64,000 nt of DNA, from positions 1 through 64,000 of the forward strand of contig JBJHBJ010000012.1 in NCBI GenBank assembly GCA_050485425.1, in the 5' to 3' direction. The position numbers and the translations under genes were made by a program. Of this stretch, positions 55,946 through 64,000 are shown piece after piece (the first letter of the stretch is position 1; each line of letters opens with the position of its first letter). Below the pieces are notes generated by a model that was not told where the DNA came from, searched no databases, and worked only from the letters and a program-made list of their open reading frames with translations. Origin of the DNA: LSCE01 sp050485425 (GTDB lineage: Bacteria > Pseudomonadota > Gammaproteobacteria > Nitrococcales > Aquisalimonadaceae).

Positions 55946-55976
55946 AAAAAGCCCGGAGCAAATGCTCCGGGCTTTT
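55946..55976 (-). terminator. Terminator of the prsK-prsR-prsT operon
   Basis: Stem GCCCGGAGC/GCTCCGGGC, with AAAAA on one side and TTTT on the other, so it is usable from both strands. It lies 27 bp after the prsT stop. Confidence 0.88.
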
Positions 55977-56003
55977 ACGTCATGGCGCCGGCAACGCCGG
56001 CGG

Positions 56004-58784
56004 TCAGTTCGGCAACTGCTCCAGGCGCTCGCGGGCGTCGGATTCCCAGCGGGCGTCCTCCGCGGCGCTCAAGGCCCGTTCAAGCTGCGAGCGTGCCTCG
56101 GAGGTCTGGCCGGCTTCGGCCAGCGCGGCGCCGTAGTGGTAGCGAATCTCCGCATTGTCCGGCGCCCGGGACACGGCCTGGGACAGGAGTTCCACGGCGC
56201 GGCCGGCATTGCCGTTCTTCAGCTCGATCCAGCCCAGCGTGTCCATGATCGCCGCATTGTCCGGGGCCAGTTCGTGCGCCTCGCGTGCCATGGGCAAGGC
56301 GCGCTCATCCCCGATCTGGCTGTAACCCCAGGCCAGGTTGTTCTTCAGCGCGGCATTGGGCTGCGGGCTCATCTCCACCAGCGCTTCGTACTGGCGCACC
56401 ATGGCGGCGTAATCGCCCACCTGGCCGTACCAGTCGGCCAGCGACAGCCGCGCGGCGGCATCGTCGGGATTGTTTTCAATCCAGCGCTCGATGGGCGCGC
56501 CGGCATTGTCCATGCCGGCTTCGTGGCGATGGGCCACCAGCGGCCCCAGGGCATCCCGCCGGCCTTCGTCCACCGCACGCTGGTAGGCGTCGATGGCCGA
56601 ATCGCGCTCACCCATATCGGCATAAACGTGGCCTTCCAGCAGCGCGCCCTCGCCCCGGCCGGCATCGTACTCCTGCAGATGCCGCGCGGTGCGCAAGGCT
56701 CCCTGGTGATCGCCGGCGCGCAGTTGCATGCGAGCGATCACCGCCGGCGCCTCGGGCCGTTCCGGGTGGTCGGCCATCAGTTGCTCCAGCGTCACGCGGG
56801 CGGCGTCTTCGTCGCCGGCGGCAGCCTGGGCACGGGCAAGCTGGAAGCGCACATCGACATCCTCCGGCGCCAGCCGCTGGGCGGCCTGCAGGCTTTCCAC
56901 ACCGCCCTCGGCATCCCCGGCATCCAGCTTGGCGACACCCAGCAGCGAGAGCGCCAGTGCGTTACCCGGCGCCACGCGCACGGCGCGTTCAGCGGCCTCC
57001 ACCGCGTCATCCGGCTCACCGAAGGCGTACTGGAAGCGCGCCAGGGCCACAGCCGCCTGCGGCGATTCCGGGTGGGCCTGCACGGTGCGGTTCAGCCATT
57101 GCAGCGCTGCGTCCCGATCGCCGCGCTGCTGATGCACCTCCGCCAGGCGGAGTTTCACACCGAGGTTATCCGGGGAGCGTTGCAGGCCGCGCTCGAAATA
57201 CGTCACCGCCTGGTCCAGCTCGCCCTCGTTGGACGCCAGCAGCCCCAGGTTGAACAGCGTCTGCACGCTGTCCCCGTCCAGTTCCAGCGCGCGACGGAAT
57301 GCGGTGCGCGCCTCATCATTGCGGCCCAGATTCAGGTAGATGCCGCCCAGCAGGTTGTGAGAGGTGGCGCGGTTCGGGTAGTCCGAGACCAGGGAGCGGG
57401 CTTCCGCCAGCGCCCGATCGGTATCACCACCGCGCAGGGCGGCCAGGGCGATGAACTGCCTGCGGGTCATCTCCTCGTCGGCGTCGCCGGTTTCCAGTTG
57501 CTGCAGCATGGCCAGCGCCGGATCCGTGGCGCCTTCGCCCACCAGCGCCTGGGCCAGGCCCAGGCGTGCCTGGCGGGCACCGGTATCACCCTGCGCCTGA
57601 CGGCGCTCCAGATCCGCGATGACCGCGTCGATGTCGTCCCCCGCGGCCTGGCTCAGGGCCGTCAGCGCCTGCGGGTCGCCGGAATGCTCGCGCACGCCGG
57701 CGGCCAGCACCCGGGAGGCCTGCCGCTCCTCACCGGCCTCGCGCAGCGCCGCAACCAGAATCAGCCGGGAGCGCAGGTCGTCCGGCCGGGCGGAGATCAC
57801 CTCCTGCAACAGGGTGATGGCCTGCGCGTACTGGCCCTGCCGATAACGCACGGCCCCCATCAGCGCCCGCCCGGGCACACTGTCGGGGGTGACGCTCAGC
57901 ACTCGCTGCAGGTGCTCATTGGCCTTGCTGATGTCGTCGTCGCCGAGCGCGATCAGGCCCGCCAGGTAGTTGGCGTAAGGATGTCGGTTGCCTTGCCGCA
58001 GCATGGTCTGCACCTCGGTGCGTGCGGCATCCGTCTCGCCCTGGGTGAGCAGCGCCTCCACCAGGCGGCCGCGGGCGCTGAAATGCTCCTGCCGGGAAAC
58101 GTCCGTGGGGGGCAACTCCAGTGACCGGCGATAGGCTGCGATGGCCTCCTGCCAGTTACCGAGCTGGCGCTCGACCTCGGCCCGCGTCAGCCAAACGGCC
58201 GGCGAGCGCGGCGCCACCTCCTCGGCCCGCTCCAGGTACAGTACCGCCTCACCCATCTGGCCACCGCTCTGCGCCGCCCGCGCCGCCACCACCAGGGCGC
58301 GCACCGAGTTGCGGTCGGCATCCAGTGCGGCATTCAGTGCCTGGCGCGCCTGCTGGGTGCGGCCGGTCTGGCCGTAGGCCTCGGCATGGGCCGCCAGTAA
58401 CTGTGCGCGCACGGAACTGTCGGTGACCGAATCGGGATCGATCTGGTTCAGCACGTCGTCGTACTTGCCTTGCCGGATCAGTGCCGACGCCAGCAAGGGC
58501 TGGACCCGATCCGCCTCGATGCCCAGCCGCGCCGCCCGTCGCAGGGATTCCTCGGCGGCGGCGTCGTCCCCGGCCAGCAGGGAGACCTCGCCAATGCGGA
58601 AGCGTGCTTCCGCGTGGTCGGAATCCTCCTGCAGCACGTTCCGGTACTCGGCGATGGCCGACTGGTACCGCCCCTCGTCCTGGTAGCCCTGGCCCCGCTC
58701 CATGTAATCCTCGATGCTGTCGCCGCAGGCGGCCAGACCGAGCGCCGCCGCAGAAACCACCAGCCATACCGCTAACCGCTTCAT
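56004..58784 (-). CDS. prsT: TPR-repeat lipoprotein PrsT of the PEP-CTERM/XrtA system
   Basis: The 926-residue precursor has a lipoprotein signal peptide ending LAAC (about Cys20) and then almost nothing but tetratricopeptide repeats, with many A..Y/F..AL..P motifs such as GRYQSAIAEYRNVLQEDSDHAEARFRIGEV near the start. Its length and architecture match PrsT, a companion of PrsK and PrsR in exosortase A clusters. The ATG at 58784 is used; a GTG one codon upstream is possible. It follows prsR by 41 bp in one operon. It probably acts as a periplasmic or outer-membrane scaffold in polysaccharide or PEP-CTERM protein export. Confidence 0.9.
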   Translation of the reverse strand: MKRLAVWLVVSAAALGLAACGDSIEDYMERGQGYQDEGRYQSAIAEYRNVLQEDSDHAEARFRIGEVSLLAGDDAAAEESLRRAARLGIEADRVQPLLASALIRQGKYDDVLNQIDPDSVTDSSVRAQLLAAHAEAYGQTGRTQQARQALNAALDADRNSVRALVVAARAAQSGGQMGEAVLYLERAEEVAPRSPAVWLTRAEVERQLGNWQEAIAAYRRSLELPPTDVSRQEHFSARGRLVEALLTQGETDAARTEVQTMLRQGNRHPYANYLAGLIALGDDDISKANEHLQRVLSVTPDSVPGRALMGAVRYRQGQYAQAITLLQEVISARPDDLRSRLILVAALREAGEERQASRVLAAGVREHSGDPQALTALSQAAGDDIDAVIADLERRQAQGDTGARQARLGLAQALVGEGATDPALAMLQQLETGDADEEMTRRQFIALAALRGGDTDRALAEARSLVSDYPNRATSHNLLGGIYLNLGRNDEARTAFRRALELDGDSVQTLFNLGLLASNEGELDQAVTYFERGLQRSPDNLGVKLRLAEVHQQRGDRDAALQWLNRTVQAHPESPQAAVALARFQYAFGEPDDAVEAAERAVRVAPGNALALSLLGVAKLDAGDAEGGVESLQAAQRLAPEDVDVRFQLARAQAAAGDEDAARVTLEQLMADHPERPEAPAVIARMQLRAGDHQGALRTARHLQEYDAGRGEGALLEGHVYADMGERDSAIDAYQRAVDEGRRDALGPLVAHRHEAGMDNAGAPIERWIENNPDDAAARLSLADWYGQVGDYAAMVRQYEALVEMSPQPNAALKNNLAWGYSQIGDERALPMAREAHELAPDNAAIMDTLGWIELKNGNAGRAVELLSQAVSRAPDNAEIRYHYGAALAEAGQTSEARSQLERALSAAEDARWESDARERLEQLPN

Positions 58785-58825
58785 CACCCTTTCACTCCCG
58801 CGCCATGGCCTGACGGCAAGCCGCC

Positions 58826-60172
58826 TCAGGCCTTGATTCCATGCTTCTTCATCAGGTCGTACAGCGTCGGCCGGGACACCCCCAGCAACTCCGCCGCCCT
58901 GGATATATTGCCGTCCGAATACGTCATTGCCGCGTCCAGCGCCTTGTGCTCGGCCTCATCCCGCACCTGGCGCAGATTCAGCGTGGGCAGGTCGGTCTCC
59001 GTGACCCGCAGGCCCAGGTCGTCGGCATCCAGCAACTGACCGTCGGCGACGATCACCGCCCGGTTGATCTTGTTCTCCATTTCCCGGACATTGCCCGGCC
59101 AGGCATAACCGCGAATGGCCTCCAGCGCCTCGTCGGTGAAGCCGCGCAGATTGCGGCCATGACGCTCCGCCGCCTGGACCAGCAGCGCCCTGGCCAGCAG
59201 CACGGCATCGCCGTCCCGGTCGCGCACCGGGGGAATGTCCACGACCACTTCGCTGATGCGGTAGTAGAGATCCTCGCGGAAATCCCCGGAGCTGATCAGC
59301 TCGTCGATATTGCGGTGGGTGGCGCAGACCACGCGCACGTCCACCGGGATTTCCTGCCGGCCGCCGACGCGTTCCATCACGCGTTCCTGCAGGAAACGCA
59401 GCAGCTTGGACTGCAGCGGCATGGGCATGTCGCCGATCTCGTCCAGGAACAACGTGCCGCCGTCGGCCAGTTCGATCTTGCCCTTGGTCTGCTTGTGCGC
59501 GCCGGTGTAGGCGCCCTTCTCGTAACCGAACAGCTCGGTTTCCAGCAGGTTCTCGGGAATGGCCGCGCAGTTGATGGCCACGAAGCGGTTGTCCGCCCGG
59601 TCGCTGAGGGTGTGCACGGCGCGCGCCAGCACTTCCTTGCCGCTGCCGGTCTCGCCCAGCAACAGCACACTGGCTTGGGTGGACGCCACCTTCTCCACCA
59701 GGCGGCACACCTTGAGCATGCGCTGGCTGCCGGTGATCAGGCCCTCCAGCACCGTTTCCTGGCGTTGCATCAGGCGGCGGTTCTGGCGTTCGAGGCCGGC
59801 GATGTGGAAAGCGCGGGAGACGATGAGGTTCAGCGTGTCGGTCTCCACCGGCTTCTGGTAGAAATCGTAGGCGCCCAGCCCCACTGCCCGCACGGCGCTG
59901 CTCTCGTCGCCGTTGCCGGTGACAACGATCACCTTGGTGTGCGGCGCCGCGGCAAGAATCTCGCTCAGCGTGGCCATGCCCTCGTCGATGCCATCCGGGT
60001 CCGGCGGCAGGCCGAGGTCCTGCAGCACCACCATGGGTTCGTGGCGGCGCAGCTGTGCCATGGCGCCGGCGCGGTCCTCCGCCACCAGCACCTCGTAGTT
60101 CTCGAAGCACCACTTCAGTTGTTTCTGGAGCCCCGGATCATCCTCGACGATCAACAGCTTTTCGGCATTCAC
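58826..60172 (-). CDS. prsR: Sigma-54-dependent response regulator PrsR
   Basis: The 448-residue protein has a receiver domain (LLIVEDDP; predicted phosphoacceptor Asp52 in VLQDLGLPPD; Lys in YQKPVETD). An AAA+ domain follows with Walker A GETGSGKEVLARAV, Walker B GGTLFLDEIGD and the sigma-54-contacting loop, which here reads GAYTGA in place of GAFTGA. A Fis-type helix-turn-helix (YSDGNISRAAELLGVSRPTLYDLMKKHGI) ends the protein. The start is GTG at 60172, overlapping the prsK stop in GTGA. Homologues switch on PEP-CTERM genes together with PrsK and RpoN. Confidence 0.93.
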   Translation of the reverse strand: MNAEKLLIVEDDPGLQKQLKWCFENYEVLVAEDRAGAMAQLRRHEPMVVLQDLGLPPDPDGIDEGMATLSEILAAAPHTKVIVVTGNGDESSAVRAVGLGAYDFYQKPVETDTLNLIVSRAFHIAGLERQNRRLMQRQETVLEGLITGSQRMLKVCRLVEKVASTQASVLLLGETGSGKEVLARAVHTLSDRADNRFVAINCAAIPENLLETELFGYEKGAYTGAHKQTKGKIELADGGTLFLDEIGDMPMPLQSKLLRFLQERVMERVGGRQEIPVDVRVVCATHRNIDELISSGDFREDLYYRISEVVVDIPPVRDRDGDAVLLARALLVQAAERHGRNLRGFTDEALEAIRGYAWPGNVREMENKINRAVIVADGQLLDADDLGLRVTETDLPTLNLRQVRDEAEHKALDAAMTYSDGNISRAAELLGVSRPTLYDLMKKHGIKA

Positions 60173-62277
60173 GTTCTACCCAGCACCCCTTGATTCCCTG
60201 GCGCAGCCGCCACCTGGTTTTCTAATCGACACGGCAGGCTGATGACGAAACTGGTGCCCTCTCCGGGCATACTGCTTACACTAACGCGCCCGCCCATCCG
60301 ACGCACGAACTCCCGCACCTGATGCGCCCCGATCCCCATGCCCTTGCTGGACTTGGTGGTGTGAAACGGCTTGAACAGCTCATCGCGCACGAATTCCGGT
60401 GTCATGCCCTCGCCGCTGTCCTGCACGGTGAGGGTGAGTTCGGTTTCACCGATCTCCGCGAACACGCGCACCTCGCCATCATCCGGCGTGGCGTCCTGGG
60501 CGTTGCGGATGAGGTGCACCACCACCATGGTGAGCTCCTCCGGGTCCGCCTCCAGGTAGGCATCGGTGCCCTGCACCTGCAGCTCCGGCTGCGGCCGGCG
60601 GTCCGCGCAGCGCCGGGTGGCATCCGCCAGCATGTGCCGGATGTCCACCCGCTGCACGATGCCCTTGCGCTGGCTGCGCTGCAGGTGCTCCAGCAGCCGT
60701 TCCATGCGGGCCACGGAGTTGCCGATGGTGGACATGGCGTCGTCGATGAATTCCGGGTTGTGCTTGTGCTTCTCGGCATTCTTTACAACGAGCGACTGCT
60801 GGGCGATGAGGTTCTTCAGATCATGCATCAGGAACGCCGTAAGCTGGTTGAAGGCCTCGAACTGCCGGGCCTGGGAGAGCGCCTGCACACTCTCGTGCAG
60901 CCCCAGGTAACCCGCAAGTTGCCGCCCCAGCGTCTTGAGCAGGTCGCGGTCTTCCCAGGTGATCCCAGGATTGACGTCCGGGCGCGTCAGCAGAATGAAG
61001 CCGGTCAGGCTCTCCTGATGCAGCAGCGGAATGATCACCCACGGCTTGCCCAGCCGGCGCATGGCCTCCGACAGGGTGAGGCCGTTGTAGCGTTCCTGTT
61101 CCCTGTCCAGTTCGTCGACATCGACGATCCACTTGCTCTCATTCAGGAAACGCACCAGCGGTGAATCCCCGTCAAGGGTGGCGTCGGCAGGCACGTCCAG
61201 GCGCCAGTCCCCCACCGGCACGTACTGCCCTTCCTCGCGCTTCAGCCACACCGCGCCCTGCGGGCTGCCGACGATGTTGGCCGCCACGCGCACCGCCCGC
61301 TGGTACGGTGTGAGGCCGTCGTTCTCGTCCGCCAGGCTGTAGGTCAGGCGCAGCCATTCCTCGCGATAGTCATACTTGTTGCTGAAGAAGTGCTTGCTGA
61401 GGAAAACGCGCAGCCGCGCGCGCATGTCCCCGGAGGCCAGGAACACCACCAGCACCACCGAGCCGGCACCGATCAGCACGATTTGCGCGAACTCGCCCCA
61501 GCTGCCGCCGAAATCCCGGATGTAATAGCCGCCCAGCGAAATCAGGATGAGGTAGCCGCCGGCGGCGACAATCGCTGCCGTGTGGAAGGCCACGTGCCTG
61601 GAGACAAATACCGGCAGGGACCAGCTGCGGTTCCGGGTGGCGGCGATGGCAATCAGCGGCACCGCCAGGGCCTGCACCGCCCCGCGCGCCTGCCAGACCA
61701 TGTTGTCCAGTTGACGGAACAGCAATGCGTCGGAATACAGGTACAGATCGAAGCCGAAGATGACGGCCATGCCCAGGCAGAGAAACTTCATTGCCCAGCG
61801 CCGCTCGCCGGGCATGTTGCGGTATAGCTGCTCCAGCAACACCAGCCCCAGCAGCCCGAGCGCCAGGCCGGAGAGGATGAACAGGCCGTGCAACCCCTCG
61901 GCAATCGGTGCGATCCCCGGCTGCAGAACGAGGCGTTGCGTGAGCACCAGCCCCATGGCCAGCAGCGGGGCGGCCAGGGCGAGAATGGACAGGAAACGGA
62001 TCAGGCCGTTACTGGCACGCAGCGGCGCCAGCAGCCAGACCAGGAACACCAGCCACAGGCCGGTGCGGATCAGTTCCAGCATTTCCACGCCGATCACCGG
62101 CAGGCTGAGGTCCAACGGCACCCAGGCGAGGAAACCGGCCCAGACGGCCGTGGCCAGGCAGGCACCGGCAAGCAGCACGCCGTGCACGCCCCCCCGCCAA
62201 CTGGTGAGCATCAGCGCCGCCAGGAACAGGAAAGCCAGGGCACACAGACCGTAACTGACTGTTCCTATTATGCTCAT
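60169..62277 (-). CDS. prsK: Membrane histidine kinase PrsK of the PEP-CTERM/XrtA system
   Basis: The 702-residue kinase has about eight transmembrane helices in residues 1-285, a GAF-like domain in about residues 310-465, and a kinase core. The core has the phosphoacceptor His485 in FLMHDLKN, the N box HLIRNAQDA (Asn592), DSGEGM and GMGIGAHQVREFVRRMGG. I choose the ATG at 62277 (MSIIGTVSYGLCALAF) with GGGAAA upstream; earlier in-frame codons add an unconserved leader. The stop overlaps prsR by four bases, so kinase and regulator are cotranslated. Confidence 0.93.
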   Translation of the reverse strand: MSIIGTVSYGLCALAFLFLAALMLTSWRGGVHGVLLAGACLATAVWAGFLAWVPLDLSLPVIGVEMLELIRTGLWLVFLVWLLAPLRASNGLIRFLSILALAAPLLAMGLVLTQRLVLQPGIAPIAEGLHGLFILSGLALGLLGLVLLEQLYRNMPGERRWAMKFLCLGMAVIFGFDLYLYSDALLFRQLDNMVWQARGAVQALAVPLIAIAATRNRSWSLPVFVSRHVAFHTAAIVAAGGYLILISLGGYYIRDFGGSWGEFAQIVLIGAGSVVLVVFLASGDMRARLRVFLSKHFFSNKYDYREEWLRLTYSLADENDGLTPYQRAVRVAANIVGSPQGAVWLKREEGQYVPVGDWRLDVPADATLDGDSPLVRFLNESKWIVDVDELDREQERYNGLTLSEAMRRLGKPWVIIPLLHQESLTGFILLTRPDVNPGITWEDRDLLKTLGRQLAGYLGLHESVQALSQARQFEAFNQLTAFLMHDLKNLIAQQSLVVKNAEKHKHNPEFIDDAMSTIGNSVARMERLLEHLQRSQRKGIVQRVDIRHMLADATRRCADRRPQPELQVQGTDAYLEADPEELTMVVVHLIRNAQDATPDDGEVRVFAEIGETELTLTVQDSGEGMTPEFVRDELFKPFHTTKSSKGMGIGAHQVREFVRRMGGRVSVSSMPGEGTSFVISLPCRLENQVAAAPGNQGVLGRT

Positions 62278-62381
62278 CGAATTTCCCGCGTGTGCAACTC
62301 CCCTCCACGATGTTACCTGAACCCGCGTACAAGTCACTGTCCGCAATGGTCCCAGGCCCCGGTGCCAACACCCCCCTGAAT

Positions 62382-62413
62382 AAAAAAACCGCCCTGCTCA
62401 GGCAGAGCGGTTT
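62382..62413 (-). terminator. Terminator of the DUF4114-like PEP-CTERM gene
   Basis: On the minus strand AAACCGC-TCTGCCTGAGCAGG-GCGGTTT is followed by a run of T. It lies 29 bp after the stop of the gene at 62442. Confidence 0.85.
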
Positions 62414-62441
62414 ATGGGCCATTCAACCGCCCGGCAGGCGA

Positions 62442-63212
62442 TCAGGCCTGCATCGCGCCCTGGCGACGACCACGGCGGGTGGCCAGACCCACGGCAACCA
62501 GACCCAGGCCCAGCAGACCCAGCGTCATCGGCTCCGGCACGGGAGTGACGGACTCGACGATCAGCACCAGATCGTTGAAGTCCTGATCGCTGTCGGCATA
62601 GGGCATGTCTTCCCAGGCCAGCACCCACTCGTTGGAGAGCCAGGGGGCTTCGCCGGTGCCGTAGAAATCGGCACTCATGCCGTCTCCACCCTGGAACGCA
62701 ACCACCTGGTCCTCACCGTCGTTCAACTCCGAGTTGGAGAAGAACAGGTTGCCTACGACATCGTTTTCCAGATAGAAGCCGAAGTTGGCGGTGGAGAAGC
62801 TTGCCTCGTCCACAACCTCGGCAGTGTCCAGGTTGATAGTCTGGAACGTGTTGGACTCCAGGTCGACCGTGATCGTGCGCTTCTCTGAAGTCTCGTTACC
62901 GCCACCAAAGACTTCCAGACGGTTGCCGGGATCGTTCTGGTCGTAGAAACCGAACGCATTGTTGTCGGAATTGCCGGCAATCGAAATGATGAACGTTGCG
63001 GCGGAAGACCCTGAAGCGCCGATCTGCCAGTTGGCATGGGTTTCATACTGTTCGTTGACGTCAAAGTCCTGATCATCGCCCAGCCAGCCGTCGAACAGGG
63101 ACTGCAGATCCTGTCCCGGGCCATCGTCACTGGTGTCGCTGATCAGGTCGGCAGTCGCAGTGCCTGACAAGGCCAGCAAACCGGCTGCTGTCATGCTCGC
63201 GAACGCTTTCAT
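62442..63212 (-). CDS. DUF4114-like PEP-CTERM protein, paralogue 1
   Basis: The 256-residue precursor has a signal peptide (residues 1-21), a beta-rich body with GNRLEVFGGG, and the DUF4114 signature NEWVLAWEDMPYADSDQDFNDLVLIVE (about residues 195-221). The sorting tail is VPEPMTLGLLGLGLVAVGLATRRGRR. The body is acidic and nearly cysteine-free, as expected of an exported matrix protein. A sigma-54 promoter lies 64 bp upstream of the ATG. The next gene on the same strand (63489 onward) is a close paralogue. Confidence 0.9.
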   Translation of the reverse strand: MKAFASMTAAGLLALSGTATADLISDTSDDGPGQDLQSLFDGWLGDDQDFDVNEQYETHANWQIGASGSSAATFIISIAGNSDNNAFGFYDQNDPGNRLEVFGGGNETSEKRTITVDLESNTFQTINLDTAEVVDEASFSTANFGFYLENDVVGNLFFSNSELNDGEDQVVAFQGGDGMSADFYGTGEAPWLSNEWVLAWEDMPYADSDQDFNDLVLIVESVTPVPEPMTLGLLGLGLVAVGLATRRGRRQGAMQA

Positions 63213-63275
63213 AAATCACCCCATCTTGCTTTTTGCTCCTTGAGTGTCCGGTTGCCCGGGCGCACTGGTATAGAG

Positions 63276-63291
63276 TGCAAGTCCTCTGCCA
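63276..63291 (-). promoter_or_regulatory. Sigma-54 promoter of DUF4114-like paralogue 1
   Basis: On the minus strand TGGCAGAGGACTTGCA matches TGGCACG-N4-TTGCW with correct spacing of the GG and GC pairs. The predicted start is about 12 bases further on, leaving a leader of about 50 nt before the ATG at 63212. Confidence 0.72.
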
Positions 63292-63426
63292 GCCGTTGCG
63301 AAGAAAGAGAAAGAATGTCCCAAAAAGCTGATCAAACTGGAAAAAACGGCAGAGCGGATCTATCAATCGCAAGCTGAATGGCGGCACAACCGCCGGCCGG
63401 ACCTTCAGGTTGTTAAAATCCCCGAC

Positions 63427-63457
63427 AAAAAAACCGCCCTCACAAAGGAGGGCGGTT
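63427..63457 (-). terminator. Terminator of DUF4114-like paralogue 2
   Basis: On the minus strand ACCGCCCTC-CTTTGT-GAGGGCGGT is followed by seven T. It lies about 30 bp after the stop of the gene that enters from the right edge, so paralogue 1 must have its own promoter. Confidence 0.9.
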
Positions 63458-63488
63458 TTCAGTCAACAGACAGTTAAAGCCGGACTGC

Positions 63489-64000
63489 TCAGGCGGCGAG
63501 CGCACCGGCGCTGCCCTTGCCACGGCGGCGCACAGCGAATGCCATGGCAATGAGGCCAAGCCCCAGCAGACCCAGGGTCATCGGTTCCGGAACCGGGGTC
63601 ACGGACTCGATGATCAGCACCAGGTCATTGAAGTCCTGATCGCTGTTGGCGTACGGCTGATCTTCCCAGGCCAGCACCCACTCGTTGGACAGCCACGGAG
63701 CCAGGCCATCGCCGAAGAAGTTGGCGTTCTGGCCGGAGCCCTGGAAGGCCACCATCTGGATATCGCCGTTGTTCAGCTCCGGGTTGGAGAAGAACAGGAC
63801 GTTGGCCGCTTCGTTGTACAGATAGAAACCGAAGGTGGAGCTGGAGAATACGGCTTCATCAACGATCGATACATTGTCCAGGTCGATGGTCTTGAAGGTG
63901 TTGGTGGCGCCGTCATAGGTAATGCTGCGCTTGTCCTTCGTTGCATCACCGCCGCTGAACACTTCCAGGCGGTTGTTGACGTTATTCACATCGTAGAAGC
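63489..64000 (-). CDS. DUF4114-like PEP-CTERM protein, paralogue 2 (5' end outside window)
   Basis: The visible 170 residues match paralogue 1 closely: NNRLEVFSGG, FGFYLYNEAANVLFFSNPELNNGD, NEWVLAWEDQPYANSDQDFNDLVLIIE and the sorting tail VPEPMTLGLLGLGLIAMAFAVRRRGKG. The start and promoter lie beyond the right edge, so its sigma-54 control cannot be checked here. Two tandem paralogues suggest a local duplication. Confidence 0.88.
   Translation of the reverse strand, partial: FYDVNNVNNRLEVFSGGDATKDKRSITYDGATNTFKTIDLDNVSIVDEAVFSSSTFGFYLYNEAANVLFFSNPELNNGDIQMVAFQGSGQNANFFGDGLAPWLSNEWVLAWEDQPYANSDQDFNDLVLIIESVTPVPEPMTLGLLGLGLIAMAFAVRRRGKGSAGALAA

Noticed and set aside
62310..62340. TGGCACC upstream of prsK as a sigma-54 site
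   Set aside because: The -24 half is good but the -12 half reads CCTGG instead of TTGC, so the promoter is not supported.

Overview
The window is a 64 kb piece of a GC-rich gammaproteobacterial chromosome. The order and sequences of the beta (rplKAJL-rpoBC), str (rpsL-rpsG-fusA-tuf), S10, spc and alpha ribosomal operons, a second tuf next to a tRNA cluster, and the type of malate dehydrogenase and single-strand binding protein suggest a purple-sulfur-bacterium-like lineage such as Ectothiorhodospiraceae. That family placement is inference from sequence style; no marker was searched. A run of 100 N at 51061-51160 marks an assembly gap, so this is a draft scaffold.

Layout. 1-3355 (minus): an SLC13-type anion transporter followed by a bifunctional ATP sulfurylase/APS kinase that runs off the left edge, a sulfate uptake and activation unit. 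3356-3801: a non-coding stretch built of nested inverted repeats. 3802-7756 (minus): galU, pgi and ugd, making UDP-glucose and UDP-glucuronate. 7847-9598 (minus): ssb and an MFS exporter. 9789-13458 (plus): uvrA and upp. 13800-16114 (minus): mdh, a small DUF6489-like protein and a SAM hydroxide adenosyltransferase-like protein. 16298-48402 (minus): about 32 kb of translation and transcription genes from rplQ up to four tRNA genes, including rpoA, rpoB, rpoC, secY, secE, nusG, fusA and two tuf copies whose nucleotide sequences match apart from the first base of the start codon. 48583-53252 (plus): a VanZ-like membrane protein with a beta-sandwich tail, galE, a tandem array of about 194-bp palindromic repeats, and a ManC-type GDP-mannose enzyme. 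53756-64000: a PEP-CTERM/exosortase accessory region with two fibronectin-III lipoproteins, a single-cysteine PEP-CTERM protein, the regulators PrsK and PrsR, the TPR lipoprotein PrsT, and two paralogous DUF4114-like PEP-CTERM proteins, the second cut by the right edge.

How it fits together. The sugar-nucleotide genes (galU, pgi, ugd, galE, manC) supply precursors for surface polysaccharide, and PEP-CTERM proteins with PrsT/PrsK/PrsR are known to accompany exopolysaccharide and floc or biofilm formation. PrsR is a sigma-54 activator by its domains. I find well-matched sigma-54 (-24/-12) promoters in front of both PEP-CTERM genes whose upstream regions are visible. One of those proteins has the lone Cys and the FQLALW segment expected of an internal thioester adhesin. 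The exosortase (XrtA) itself is not in the window. The rest of the novelty lies in intergenic repeats: several families of palindromic REP-like elements recur at 12.6, 13.5, 50.6-51.7, 53.3 and 55.8 kb.
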